From positions 1 through 16,070 of the forward strand of contig JAAYHG010000088.1 of assembly GCA_012735455.1 (NCBI GenBank): 16,070 bases of DNA, given 5' to 3'. The position numbers and the translations under genes are program-made. This DNA comes from Bacillota bacterium. Its GTDB lineage: Bacteria > Bacillota > DTU030 > DUMP01. This document shows positions 1 to 5,466 of this stretch, one piece after another. Under the pieces are notes generated by a model that was not told where the DNA came from, did not search any database, and saw nothing but the letters and a program-made list of their open reading frames with translations. How positions within the stretch are numbered: position 1 is the first letter of the stretch; each line of letters begins with the position of its first letter.

Positions 1-15
1 CGTGAAAATAATAAA

Positions 16-38
16 ACAGGGTGGACATTCCACCCTGT
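16..38 (-). terminator. Rho-independent terminator of the CAP-domain gene
   Basis: A perfect 9-bp stem (16-24 pairs with 30-38) closes a 5-base loop. Read on the minus strand it is followed by a T-rich tract (TTTTATTATTTT). It lies just past the stop of the CAP-domain gene. Confidence 0.85.
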
Positions 39-60
39 CGAATAGGTATTTCAAGCCCAT

Positions 61-825
61 CTAGCCCGCAAATTGCTGGGTAAACATCTTACCGTAGGGA
101 CCACCATCCACGATACCGATACCAATTCGGGTAAAGTTTGCACTTAGAATGTTAACCCGGTGCCCAGGACTGTTCATAAGGCCGTTGTGCGCCTGTGCTA
201 CAGTAGGTGCCCCGGCGATATTCTCACCAGCGTAGCGGTAAGAGATACCAGCCGCGCTCATCTGATCAAAGGGCGAACCCAGCGTTTCCGAAATGTGGCC
301 AAAGTAGTTGTTTTCGACCATATCACGGCTTTTGGCCCGGGCGGTCTCACCCAGCCCCCTATCCACTACGAAGGGCTTCAAACCTGCCTTTGCCCGCTCC
401 TGATTGACCAGTTCCAACATTTGAGCCTCATCTTTAGTCAAGCCAGCTGGGGACTCAGGGGGGACGGTAGGTTCCGGCTTTGGCGCAGGTGCAGGCTGCG
501 GCTCGGGCACCGGCGTAGGTATAGGCTGGGGTGACGGCACCGGTTTCGGTGCAGGTGGCTGGGGTTTACTGTCTGGCCGCGGAATCTGAGGGACCGTCTT
601 GTCAGTAAGGTTTAGCACCAACTGAGCTGTTAAACGCTGGGCCAGGCTTTCGATAGTTTTCTGGCTCAGAAAACCTCCCAGCTGGCTTTGCAGCTGCTCC
701 AGTACCTGCCCATACACCGACTGGTAAAGACCTTCGGCAGTTACCGGTCTAGCCGGCGCGGCATGGGCAAGCAGGCTGAAGGCCAGCACCAACACAAGCG
801 CCAAGCCCACGATCCGTTTACGCAT
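61..825 (-). CDS. Secreted CAP-domain (SCP/YkwD-like) protein
   Basis: A 254-residue exported protein. Residues 1-23 form a signal peptide (MRKR, hydrophobic core, AHA-A cleavage region). Residues 24-80 are probably helical and rich in Gln and Leu. Residues 82-127 are a Pro/Lys/Glu linker of PxP repeats that could cross the wall or coat. Residues 130-254 are a CAP domain of the bacterial YkwD type, with the signatures LVNQERA, YFGHIS (His177), GENIA (Glu201), NSPGHR (His222) and FTQQF. The two His and the Glu match the usual metal-binding cavity of CAP proteins. Their biochemical role in bacteria is mostly unknown; spore-coat or envelope roles are common in Firmicutes. The ATG has a GGAGGAG ribosome binding site. 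The gene appears monocistronic, with its own terminator. The family call is firm and the function open. Confidence 0.9.
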   Translation of the reverse strand: MRKRIVGLALVLVLAFSLLAHAAPARPVTAEGLYQSVYGQVLEQLQSQLGGFLSQKTIESLAQRLTAQLVLNLTDKTVPQIPRPDSKPQPPAPKPVPSPQPIPTPVPEPQPAPAPKPEPTVPPESPAGLTKDEAQMLELVNQERAKAGLKPFVVDRGLGETARAKSRDMVENNYFGHISETLGSPFDQMSAAGISYRYAGENIAGAPTVAQAHNGLMNSPGHRVNILSANFTRIGIGIVDGGPYGKMFTQQFAG

Positions 826-875
826 CTTTCCTCTCCTCCCTACAAGACATTGTCGAATCCCAAGTTGGCAGCCTA

Positions 876-905
876 ATTGTAACTCGAGAGTAAGATCCTG
901 TGCAA
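876..905 (-). promoter_or_regulatory. Possible sigma-A promoter of the CAP-domain gene
   Basis: On the minus strand, TTGCAC (900-905) and TACAAT (876-881) are separated by 18 bases, about 50 bases upstream of the ATG. The -35 box is a mediocre match, so this is tentative. Confidence 0.4.
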
Positions 906-925
906 AGTCCCATAAAGAGGCAGAG

Positions 926-998
926 GGACAACTTTCTCCCAGGAGGGATCCTGGTATGACGTGGCTTGTCCTTAGCTGAGGCAGGCAGCCTTTCTGCC
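926..998. other. Nested inverted repeats in the gap upstream of the CAP gene
   Basis: The 826-1084 gap holds no convincing gene. Within it, GGACAA (926-931) pairs with TTGTCC (966-971). Inside that, CCAGGA (939-944) pairs with TCCTGG (949-954). Next to it, GGCAG (984-988) pairs with CTGCC (994-998). No run of T follows, so these are not ordinary terminators. They could be part of a structured RNA or protein-binding sites. I recognise no riboswitch or T-box motif. Confidence 0.3.
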
Positions 999-1037
999 AG
1001 TTTAAGATGCTCCTGGGAACGATCTCCTAAGTAGCAC

Positions 1038-1078
1038 GCCACCAAAAAACCACGGCCGGGCCGTGGTTTTTTGGTGGC
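1038..1078. terminator. Bidirectional terminator, perfect 20-bp inverted repeat
   Basis: Bases 1038-1057 pair perfectly with 1059-1078. The arms contain A6 and T6 tracts, so both strands show a GC-rich CCACGGCC/GGCCGTGG core followed by TTTTTT. It lies 7 bases past the stop of the SipL-like gene and would end its transcription. Confidence 0.8.
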
Positions 1079-1084
1079 CTTTTC

Positions 1085-2683
1085 TTAGCCCTGCCCAATT
1101 ACCTTTGGCGGGATACAAACCTTTTGCCCGGGATAAACCAATTCTGGTTGCCGCAGAGCAGGGTTGGCAGCAAGAAGGGCTTCCAGGGTCACTCCGTACC
1201 GCTGGGCAATGCTCCAGAGGCTTTCACCCGGCTGTACTACATGAAAGCGCATGGTGGGACACTCCGCTATCGGTGTCGGCGGAGGGGCAGCAGCTTCGCG
1301 CACATCCACCACCACATTAAGCTGAACAGGTTCCGTAACCTTAACGAACGCCTCAACCACTACAGCCTGCTTTACTAAATTATCGTGCCGCAAAGTCCAG
1401 TCCACATCGCCGATAATATTGGTGCGGACGTGGACGTCCATGCCCTCTTCGGCTCCCGGTGTATCGAGGACAATACGGAAGGGCACATCCTCGCTATGAT
1501 GCCGCAGCAGGTTACCCATATCCACAAAGAAGATCTGCTTGTGGATGGTACCACGTACAATCACACTGTCTTTACGCACTGTAGCCGAGACATTACGCAG
1601 TTCGGCCATAATGGAAAAGATCTTCATGGCCTGCATCGGCAACGTTACTTCGCTTTCGATGGCCTCGCGTTCTGTCGCCTCAGTTACCACCTGATCCACC
1701 TTGAGCAAGCGCCGTTCAACTATGATGTTGGGTCCGGTTACATTGGTAACCACCTGGATCTGCAGAGGCTCTACCACTTTCACGAAGGCCTCAACAATCA
1801 AACTCTGGCTAAGCTCTTGACCGTGTCCCCTATGGTCATCGTGATCGTGATGGTGGTGGTCATGGTCCGGTGGGAAATGGTCATGGATGGGTCTATGCTT
1901 TAGCCTAAAGTCATCCACCATCACATTGACGTCAACATAAACGTCCATGTCTGGCTCAGCACCAGGGATGTCTACAGAGATTGAGAAGGGCACGTTTTCA
2001 GGGAAGTGGCGTACCAAATTGCCCTCATCCACGAAGAAAATCTGTTTGTGGATTACGCCCTTGATGGTAACAAGATCTTCTTTTACGGTTGCGGTGACAT
2101 TTCTCACCTCGGCCTTAACCTCAAAAATCTTCAGGGCTTTCATGGGCAACCGTACAGTGCTTTCGATGGTTTCGCGGACCGTATCTTCACCAACAACACT
2201 CTCCACCCGCAGTAGCTCCCGGGTAACTGTGATGTCCGTGTTGGTAACGTCCGTTACAACCTCCATTTGCTCGACTTCTGTCACCTTTACGAAGGCCTGT
2301 ATGGCCACATCCTGGACAACTTCTTTTCCATGTGCAGATAAGGTCCAGTCTACGTTAACAATCTTGGTGTGCGCCTGACAGGACATTCCGGGATCAGCGC
2401 CTTCCACATCAATAAAGAAATGGAACGGCACATCCTCGGGAACGTGGCGTACGAGATCACCCTGGTCTACGAAGTAAATCTGTTTGTGAATGATCCCCTG
2501 CACATAGACACCGTCGCGACGGATTTCGCAGCGCGTGTTTTTAAGCGTAGCCTGGACCTCGAAAACCTTGATCGCCTGCACAGGAAGTGTAATGGTTGCC
2601 TGCACAGTCTTGGTTTCAGTCGCCTCACCGATTACCCGCTGAACACGCAGCAGGCGACGACGTACTGTCAAATGAGGTGCCAT
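1085..2683 (-). CDS. sipL: SPOCS (DUF3794) x3 plus LysM spore coat protein, SipL-like
   Basis: A 532-residue protein with three tandem SPOCS/DUF3794 repeats (about 3-145, 148-316 and 318-460). Each carries a version of the core IHKQI(F/Y)FVD, (N/D)L(V/L)RH and D/NVPF. A Pro-rich hinge leads to a C-terminal LysM domain (about 479-526, with VQPGESLWSIAQRYGV and YPGQKVCIP). SipL of Clostridioides difficile combines SPOCS and LysM, binds SpoIVA and anchors the coat, and lies near yabG there. The same architecture and the nearby yabG support this name. A histidine-rich insertion (about 263-288) follows the core of repeat 2. The TTG at 2704 is less likely as start: the ATG at 2683 has AAGGAGGG seven to eight bases upstream. 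A sigma-K-like promoter precedes it. Family call strong; orthology to SipL is inferred. Confidence 0.85.
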   Translation of the reverse strand: MAPHLTVRRRLLRVQRVIGEATETKTVQATITLPVQAIKVFEVQATLKNTRCEIRRDGVYVQGIIHKQIYFVDQGDLVRHVPEDVPFHFFIDVEGADPGMSCQAHTKIVNVDWTLSAHGKEVVQDVAIQAFVKVTEVEQMEVVTDVTNTDITVTRELLRVESVVGEDTVRETIESTVRLPMKALKIFEVKAEVRNVTATVKEDLVTIKGVIHKQIFFVDEGNLVRHFPENVPFSISVDIPGAEPDMDVYVDVNVMVDDFRLKHRPIHDHFPPDHDHHHHDHDDHRGHGQELSQSLIVEAFVKVVEPLQIQVVTNVTGPNIIVERRLLKVDQVVTEATEREAIESEVTLPMQAMKIFSIMAELRNVSATVRKDSVIVRGTIHKQIFFVDMGNLLRHHSEDVPFRIVLDTPGAEEGMDVHVRTNIIGDVDWTLRHDNLVKQAVVVEAFVKVTEPVQLNVVVDVREAAAPPPTPIAECPTMRFHVVQPGESLWSIAQRYGVTLEALLAANPALRQPELVYPGQKVCIPPKVIGQG

Positions 2684-2716
2684 GCTTTCTTCCCTCCTTG
2701 CCAAAATCTCAGTCTA

Positions 2717-2744
2717 AATATATGCACCGGGGGAGGGTTGTGTG
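2717..2744 (-). promoter_or_regulatory. Sigma-K-like promoter of the SipL-like gene
   Basis: On the minus strand, CACA (2741-2744), 16 bases, then CATATATTT starting at 2724. The Bacillus sigma-K pattern is mACm, 16-17 bases, CATAnnnTA, so one position of the -10 differs. The predicted transcript would start about 27 bases before the ATG. A sigma-E reading is also possible because the two -10 boxes are similar. Confidence 0.5.
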
Positions 2745-2861
2745 CTTTTTTTGCATCGGAAGAAAAAAACTGTCCCACCAGGGCTCTAGCAGGTATTCCG
2801 GGGCAAACCTTGCGCATAGCCAGAGGCCACGGGCGGATAATAAACACAAGGAGGTGGGAAA

Positions 2862-3083
2862 ATGGCTCCTGTAACCATGGCAACAGAACGAGAAAAACTG
2901 AACTTGGTGGATCAACTAACCGCTGAACAGCTGAAGCAAAAAAAATACGCCCTCTACGCTGCCGAGTGAGAGGACGAAGACCTGAGCAGACTCTTTAGTC
3001 GCCTAGCGAAAAGCAGCGCCCAGCATGAAGCGAAACTCCAAGAGATCATGCGCGAGACAGGGCTTAGCATTCAGCAGCATTAG
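2862..3083 (+). pseudogene. Small ferritin-like/coat-like ORF interrupted by in-frame TGA
   Basis: The ATG at 2862 has a near-perfect ribosome binding site (AAGGAGGTG, 2848-2856). Reading on in the same frame gives 73 codons to a TAG at 3081-3083, with one internal TGA at codon 36 (2967-2969). Both halves look like one helical protein: LKQKKYALYAAE, then TGA, then EDEDLSRLFSRLAKSSAQHE. This resembles the YA..A..xED.EL..LF..LA..H pattern of ferritin-like and small spore coat proteins. The TAG lies against the ribosome binding site of the CotF-like gene, as expected for an intact operon member. Options are a recent nonsense mutation, a base-call error, or recoding such as selenocysteine. I see no convincing bacterial SECIS: the nearest hairpin after the TGA (GACT-CTTT-AGTC) has no G in its loop. 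Pseudogene is the cautious call. Confidence 0.55.
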
Positions 3084-3094
3084 GAGGTGAAAAG

Positions 3095-3328
3095 ATGCAC
3101 GGGACAAAGTTTACCGATCGCGATCGTCTAACAGACATGCTCCTTCTTACCAACAGCCTCGCTGGCGGCTACCATAGCGCCGCCCTGGAGTCAGCCACAC
3201 CGAAACTGCGGGCAGCCCTCGCTGAGCTTCATGCCGAGGAATTAAAAGACGCTGAGACTCTCTTTAACGCTATGGAAGAACGCGGCTGGTATCGACCTGA
3301 ACCGGCCGGCCCTCCCAACATGCGGTGA
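3095..3328 (+). CDS. CotF-family spore coat protein
   Basis: A 77-residue protein matching the small CotF-type coat proteins, which are ferritin-like two-helix modules. Recognisable parts are FTDRDRLTDML at the N-terminus, the helix containing HSAALESATPKLR, and the C-terminal signature LFNAMEERGWYRPE, close to the usual AMxxRGWY motif of the family. It starts 11 bases after the end of the interrupted ORF and has a GGAGGTG ribosome binding site. These proteins accumulate in the inner coat during sporulation; their precise role is unknown. It is shorter than CotF of B. subtilis, which is normal for clostridial paralogues. The tail GPPNMR is unstructured. Confidence 0.85.
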   Translation: MHGTKFTDRDRLTDMLLLTNSLAGGYHSAALESATPKLRAALAELHAEELKDAETLFNAMEERGWYRPEPAGPPNMR

Positions 3329-3341
3329 TGTGTCCTGACAG

Positions 3342-3385
3342 CACCACCAACCGCACCTCAGCATAGGCTGAGGTGGGAGGTGGTG
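3342..3385 (+). promoter_or_regulatory. Stem-loop enclosing the ribosome binding site of the holin-like gene
   Basis: An inner 9-bp stem (3354-3362 with 3367-3375, loop ATAG) is stacked on an outer 7-bp stem (CACCACC 3342-3348 with GGTGGTG 3379-3385), with a small internal loop. The outer right arm and internal loop contain the GGAGGTGG ribosome binding site of the TTG-started gene at 3390. No T-run follows, so this is not a simple terminator. It could limit translation, act as an RNA thermometer, or weaken read-through from the coat gene. The structure is seen; the role is inferred. Confidence 0.5.
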
Positions 3386-3389
3386 TGCC

Positions 3390-3653
3390 TTGGATAAGAC
3401 GCTCATTGTGGCTCTTATCATGGTTCTAGTAGAAGGTTTGAAACTGAAAGGGCTGGCCTCTGAATACGCGCCGCTGGTGGCAGTGGTCCTGGGAATCATG
3501 CTCAATCTCGGTAACATGGTTCTCTTCAGCAATCAAACCCTGGTTCAGGCCATCATCCAAGGAATAATCATGGGACTATCCGCCATTGGCCTCTATCAAG
3601 CCAGCCATTCCGCCCGCATTCTTCTTCGCCGTATTCAAGTCAAACGTCGCTGA
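3390..3653 (+). CDS. Small holin-like membrane protein
   Basis: An 87-residue protein with three hydrophobic segments: about 4-17 (LIVALIMVLV), 27-46 (APLVAVVLGIMLNLGNMVLF) and 51-70 (LVQAIIQGIIMGLSAIGLYQ). It ends in a basic tail (ARILLRRIQVKRR). Size, glycine-rich middle helix, short loops and positive C-terminus resemble small phage holins and holin-like proteins annotated in Clostridia, but no motif proves this. The start is TTG with GGAGG nine bases upstream, inside a stem-loop. It is the last gene of the small plus-strand cluster after the CotF-like gene, with no lysin or phage gene nearby, so a role in the spore membrane or in mother-cell lysis is as plausible as a phage remnant. Confidence 0.65.
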   Translation: MDKTLIVALIMVLVEGLKLKGLASEYAPLVAVVLGIMLNLGNMVLFSNQTLVQAIIQGIIMGLSAIGLYQASHSARILLRRIQVKRR

Positions 3654-3660
3654 GAAAAAG

Positions 3661-3726
3661 AAGCCCCCTGGCTTAATGAATTGAACCGCAAGAAAAAGAG
3701 GTTCAGCTCATAATGCCAAGGGGGCT
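3661..3726. terminator. Bidirectional terminator between the holin-like gene and veg
   Basis: AAGCCCCCTGGC (3661-3672) pairs with GCCAAGGGGGCTT (3715 onward, one bulged A). A second small stem (GAACC/GGTTC) lies in the loop. The plus strand ends in TTTTT and the minus strand in TTCTTTTT, so it can serve both converging genes. Confidence 0.8.
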
Positions 3727-3728
3727 TT

Positions 3729-3995
3729 TTAACGACAGGCTATCTTGCGTTCCTCGCCCTCACACAGGCTGATCTCTACTGTCTTGGTAAGGACATCGGA
3801 GTAACTGTAGGATACCCTTTTCACAGGAGTGTCATCGTCCACTAACCGGACGGTAAAAACATTGGGATAGGTCTGTTCCAGAACCCCTTCCCGAACCACC
3901 ACTTTCTGGCGGCCACGGTAGGCTTGAAGGCGTAGGCGCTGACCGCGGCAAGCTTCCAGCTTACTGCGGATCTCTGCCAGCGTGCCCTGACGCAT
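3729..3995 (-). CDS. veg: Veg family protein
   Basis: An 88-residue protein matching Veg: MRQGTLAEIRSKLEACRGQR at the start, then KVVVREGVLEQTYPNVFTV, and VSYSYSDVLTKTVEISL near the end. In B. subtilis Veg is a small, highly expressed protein that stimulates biofilm genes by opposing SinR; in clostridia its role is unclear. The frame is open further upstream, but the ATG at 3995 has GGGAGG at the right distance and the extra codons would lie inside the promoter. A near-consensus sigma-A promoter precedes it, in keeping with the famous strength of the B. subtilis veg promoter. Its neighbour upstream in the genome is yabG, a conserved pairing. Confidence 0.93.
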   Translation of the reverse strand: MRQGTLAEIRSKLEACRGQRLRLQAYRGRQKVVVREGVLEQTYPNVFTVRLVDDDTPVKRVSYSYSDVLTKTVEISLCEGEERKIACR

Positions 3996-4050
3996 GGTAT
4001 TCAACCTCCCTTGTCCGAAAGTTAGCGGGAAAAGCGCTCTTAATGTCCAT

Positions 4051-4079
4051 ATTTTATCACAATTAGTCCTGACTGTCAA
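4051..4079 (-). promoter_or_regulatory. Strong sigma-A promoter of veg
   Basis: On the minus strand, TTGACA (4074-4079), exactly 17 bases, then TAAAAT (4051-4056). The -35 is perfect and the -10 has five of six consensus bases. The predicted leader to the veg ATG is about 50 bases. Confidence 0.88.
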
Positions 4080-4140
4080 CCAAAATAATTCATTATACCG
4101 AAGGTCTCTATCATAGTCAAGGCCATGAAATAGAAAAAAC

Positions 4141-4169
4141 CTGGGCCGATAGCTAAGCTACCGGCCCAG
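4141..4169 (-). terminator. Rho-independent terminator of yabG
   Basis: CTGGGCCG (4141-4148) pairs with CGGCCCAG (4162-4169), and the stem continues inward with TAGC/GCTA after one mismatch. On the minus strand it is followed by GGTTTTTTCTA. It separates yabG from the veg promoter. Confidence 0.85.
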
Positions 4170-4176
4170 ATGGGGA

Positions 4177-5049
4177 TCATCCTCCCTTAGGAAACCCAAG
4201 CCGGAATTTGCCACGGGTTTCTATACCACCAACACCCTTTTTCCCGGTGATGGTGCTGGACACCAGCTCCGGCAGATTCACCAACTTGTTAAAGGGTGTA
4301 AAAGCAACCTCTTCAGCGACGAAAACAGGATCTAGACAATGGATGAGAACCCGACCCGGGGCACTGGCGTAGTTGGCACCAGCTGCAATGATAGCCTCAA
4401 AGTTCGACTGGCAGGCACCAGCAAAGATAACCAGCTCATCGCGCGCGGCTTGCACTTGGCGCGCTTTCTTTACCGACTCAATGAAGTAACGCGTATTTCT
4501 GTAGCTCTGGGGATCATTGTAGTCACGGGCTCCCTTTATAAGGGCATCGTGCCCTGTAAGGACGAGAATATCCGGGGAGTGCTCCCGGATAAGATCAGCC
4601 ACGTACTTGGGCTGCTCCTGCTCCGAAACATTGATCCCCACAGCGGTCATCCCAAGCTGTTTATAAGCGTTGAGGCAGAATTCTAGGTAATCGGGATCAC
4701 CATCTAAGTGGAGCACAGTCCCCGGCAACTCAAAAAAATCCTGTGTGCCGTCGTTCCCGGCTGCCCCCTTCAACACCTGTTCTCGCACCAGGCTTTGGCG
4801 CTGGCTGATGTGACGAAAGCACTCAACATCCCTCTTGAGCAGTTTTTCCTTGAACTCCCGCAGTTCCACGGACCCCACCTTACGAAGGTCTGTCAGTGGC
4901 GCATCAGCGATAAGACGAACATCTAGCCCCTTCAATATAGCCACTGCCCGGTCTCCTGCCTCCTCGAACAGTATCTCCATTACCTTGAAGAAGACATCCC
5001 CTTTATAAGAACGACGGGCGACTATGTCTCCCTGCTGGATATTCTCCAT
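4177..5049 (-). CDS. yabG: Sporulation-specific protease YabG
   Basis: A 290-residue protein matching YabG, a mother-cell protease that processes coat proteins during late coat maturation. The N-terminus (GDIVARRSYKGDVFFKV) and the long mid-region are typical and length is normal. The probable catalytic pair is visible: His167 in LTGHDAL and Cys213 in GACQSNFEAI, matching the His and Cys needed for C. difficile YabG. The ATG has GGAGGGAG upstream. A sigma-K-like promoter and a strong terminator frame it as a single-gene unit. Finding it near a SipL-like gene is functionally sensible because both act on the coat. Confidence 0.95.
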   Translation of the reverse strand: MENIQQGDIVARRSYKGDVFFKVMEILFEEAGDRAVAILKGLDVRLIADAPLTDLRKVGSVELREFKEKLLKRDVECFRHISQRQSLVREQVLKGAAGNDGTQDFFELPGTVLHLDGDPDYLEFCLNAYKQLGMTAVGINVSEQEQPKYVADLIREHSPDILVLTGHDALIKGARDYNDPQSYRNTRYFIESVKKARQVQAARDELVIFAGACQSNFEAIIAAGANYASAPGRVLIHCLDPVFVAEEVAFTPFNKLVNLPELVSSTITGKKGVGGIETRGKFRLGFPKGG

Positions 5050-5079
5050 GCTTGCACACTCCCTCCACCCGTCCTACAT

Positions 5080-5109
5080 CATGATATGAAGTACGGGAAT
5101 AAAGGGTGT
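5080..5109 (-). promoter_or_regulatory. Sigma-K-like promoter of yabG
   Basis: On the minus strand, ACACC (5105-5109), 16 bases, then CATATCATG (5080-5088), one base off CATAnnnTA. B. subtilis yabG is transcribed by sigma-K, which agrees. The leader would be about 25 bases. Confidence 0.45.
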
Positions 5110-5141
5110 CAGGGGTGAAAGTAAGGTCAAGAACCAAAATA

Positions 5142-5159
5142 CACCCGCCGCGGCGGGTG
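5142..5159. terminator. GC-rich palindrome, probable terminator of the small ORF
   Basis: A perfect 18-base palindrome (CACCCGCCG/CGGCGGGTG). On the minus strand it is followed by TATTTTGG, on the plus strand by CTTTCTCTT. It lies 26 bases past the stop of the 68-residue ORF and probably ends the RNase J operon. Confidence 0.65.
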
Positions 5160-5185
5160 CTTTCTCTTCAGAGGGTGTTCTAAGA

Positions 5186-5392
5186 TCAATAACCGCTCAA
5201 GTCCAGCCAGTAAGGGATGTCGCCACCAGCGGTGTTGAAGGCAAATTCCGGCTCTGTCGCTTCTTTTGCACCCTCCACTCTCATTGTAGTACGGTGAGGT
5301 ACAGGGCGGTTCATAAAGTGAGAAAGGCTGGAAAGGCGGGGGTTAGAAAGATTGCCGTGGTTACGGCCGAAGTTCGAACTGCTGTGCAGCAA
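5186..5392 (-). CDS. Orphan small protein, unknown function
   Basis: A 68-residue ORF of no family I recognise. It starts with TTG at 5392, placed eight bases after AGGAGG, the best ribosome binding site in the stretch. The longer in-frame start at 5431 has none. It is polar, with Ser- and Asn-rich N-terminal residues (HSSSNFGRNHGNLSN), a middle part with RTTMRVEG, and an acidic C-terminus ending GGDIPYWLDLSGY. There is no signal peptide, membrane segment or cysteine. It lies 74 bases downstream of the RNase J stop on the same strand and is followed by a GC-rich palindrome, so it is probably the last gene of that operon. It could still be a spurious ORF. Confidence 0.5.
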   Translation of the reverse strand: MLHSSSNFGRNHGNLSNPRLSSLSHFMNRPVPHRTTMRVEGAKEATEPEFAFNTAGGDIPYWLDLSGY

Positions 5393-5466
5393 TACTAGCA
5401 CCTCCTTGCGGTGTAGTATGCCCGCAAACACAGATAAGGTTTGCCTTACCCCAAAAACCGCTCTCC

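Noticed and set aside
818..1045. A 75-codon minus-strand frame upstream of the CAP gene
   Set aside because: It starts within the terminator arm, has no ribosome binding site and overlaps the CAP gene start.
2814..2842. A sigma-G-like promoter (GCATA, 17 bases, GATAATA) for the plus-strand coat cluster
   Set aside because: The implied transcript start would fall on the ribosome binding site, leaving too short a leader, and spacing is one base short.
1385..2926. Several long plus-strand frames opposite the SipL-like gene
   Set aside because: They are shadows of the repeats in the real gene: they repeat in step with the three SPOCS copies and lack ribosome binding sites.
2970..3005. A selenocysteine insertion element after the in-frame TGA
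   Set aside because: The best local hairpin has a CTTT loop without the G expected in a bacterial SECIS, and other stems are only 3-5 bp. I therefore did not call the gene a selenoprotein.
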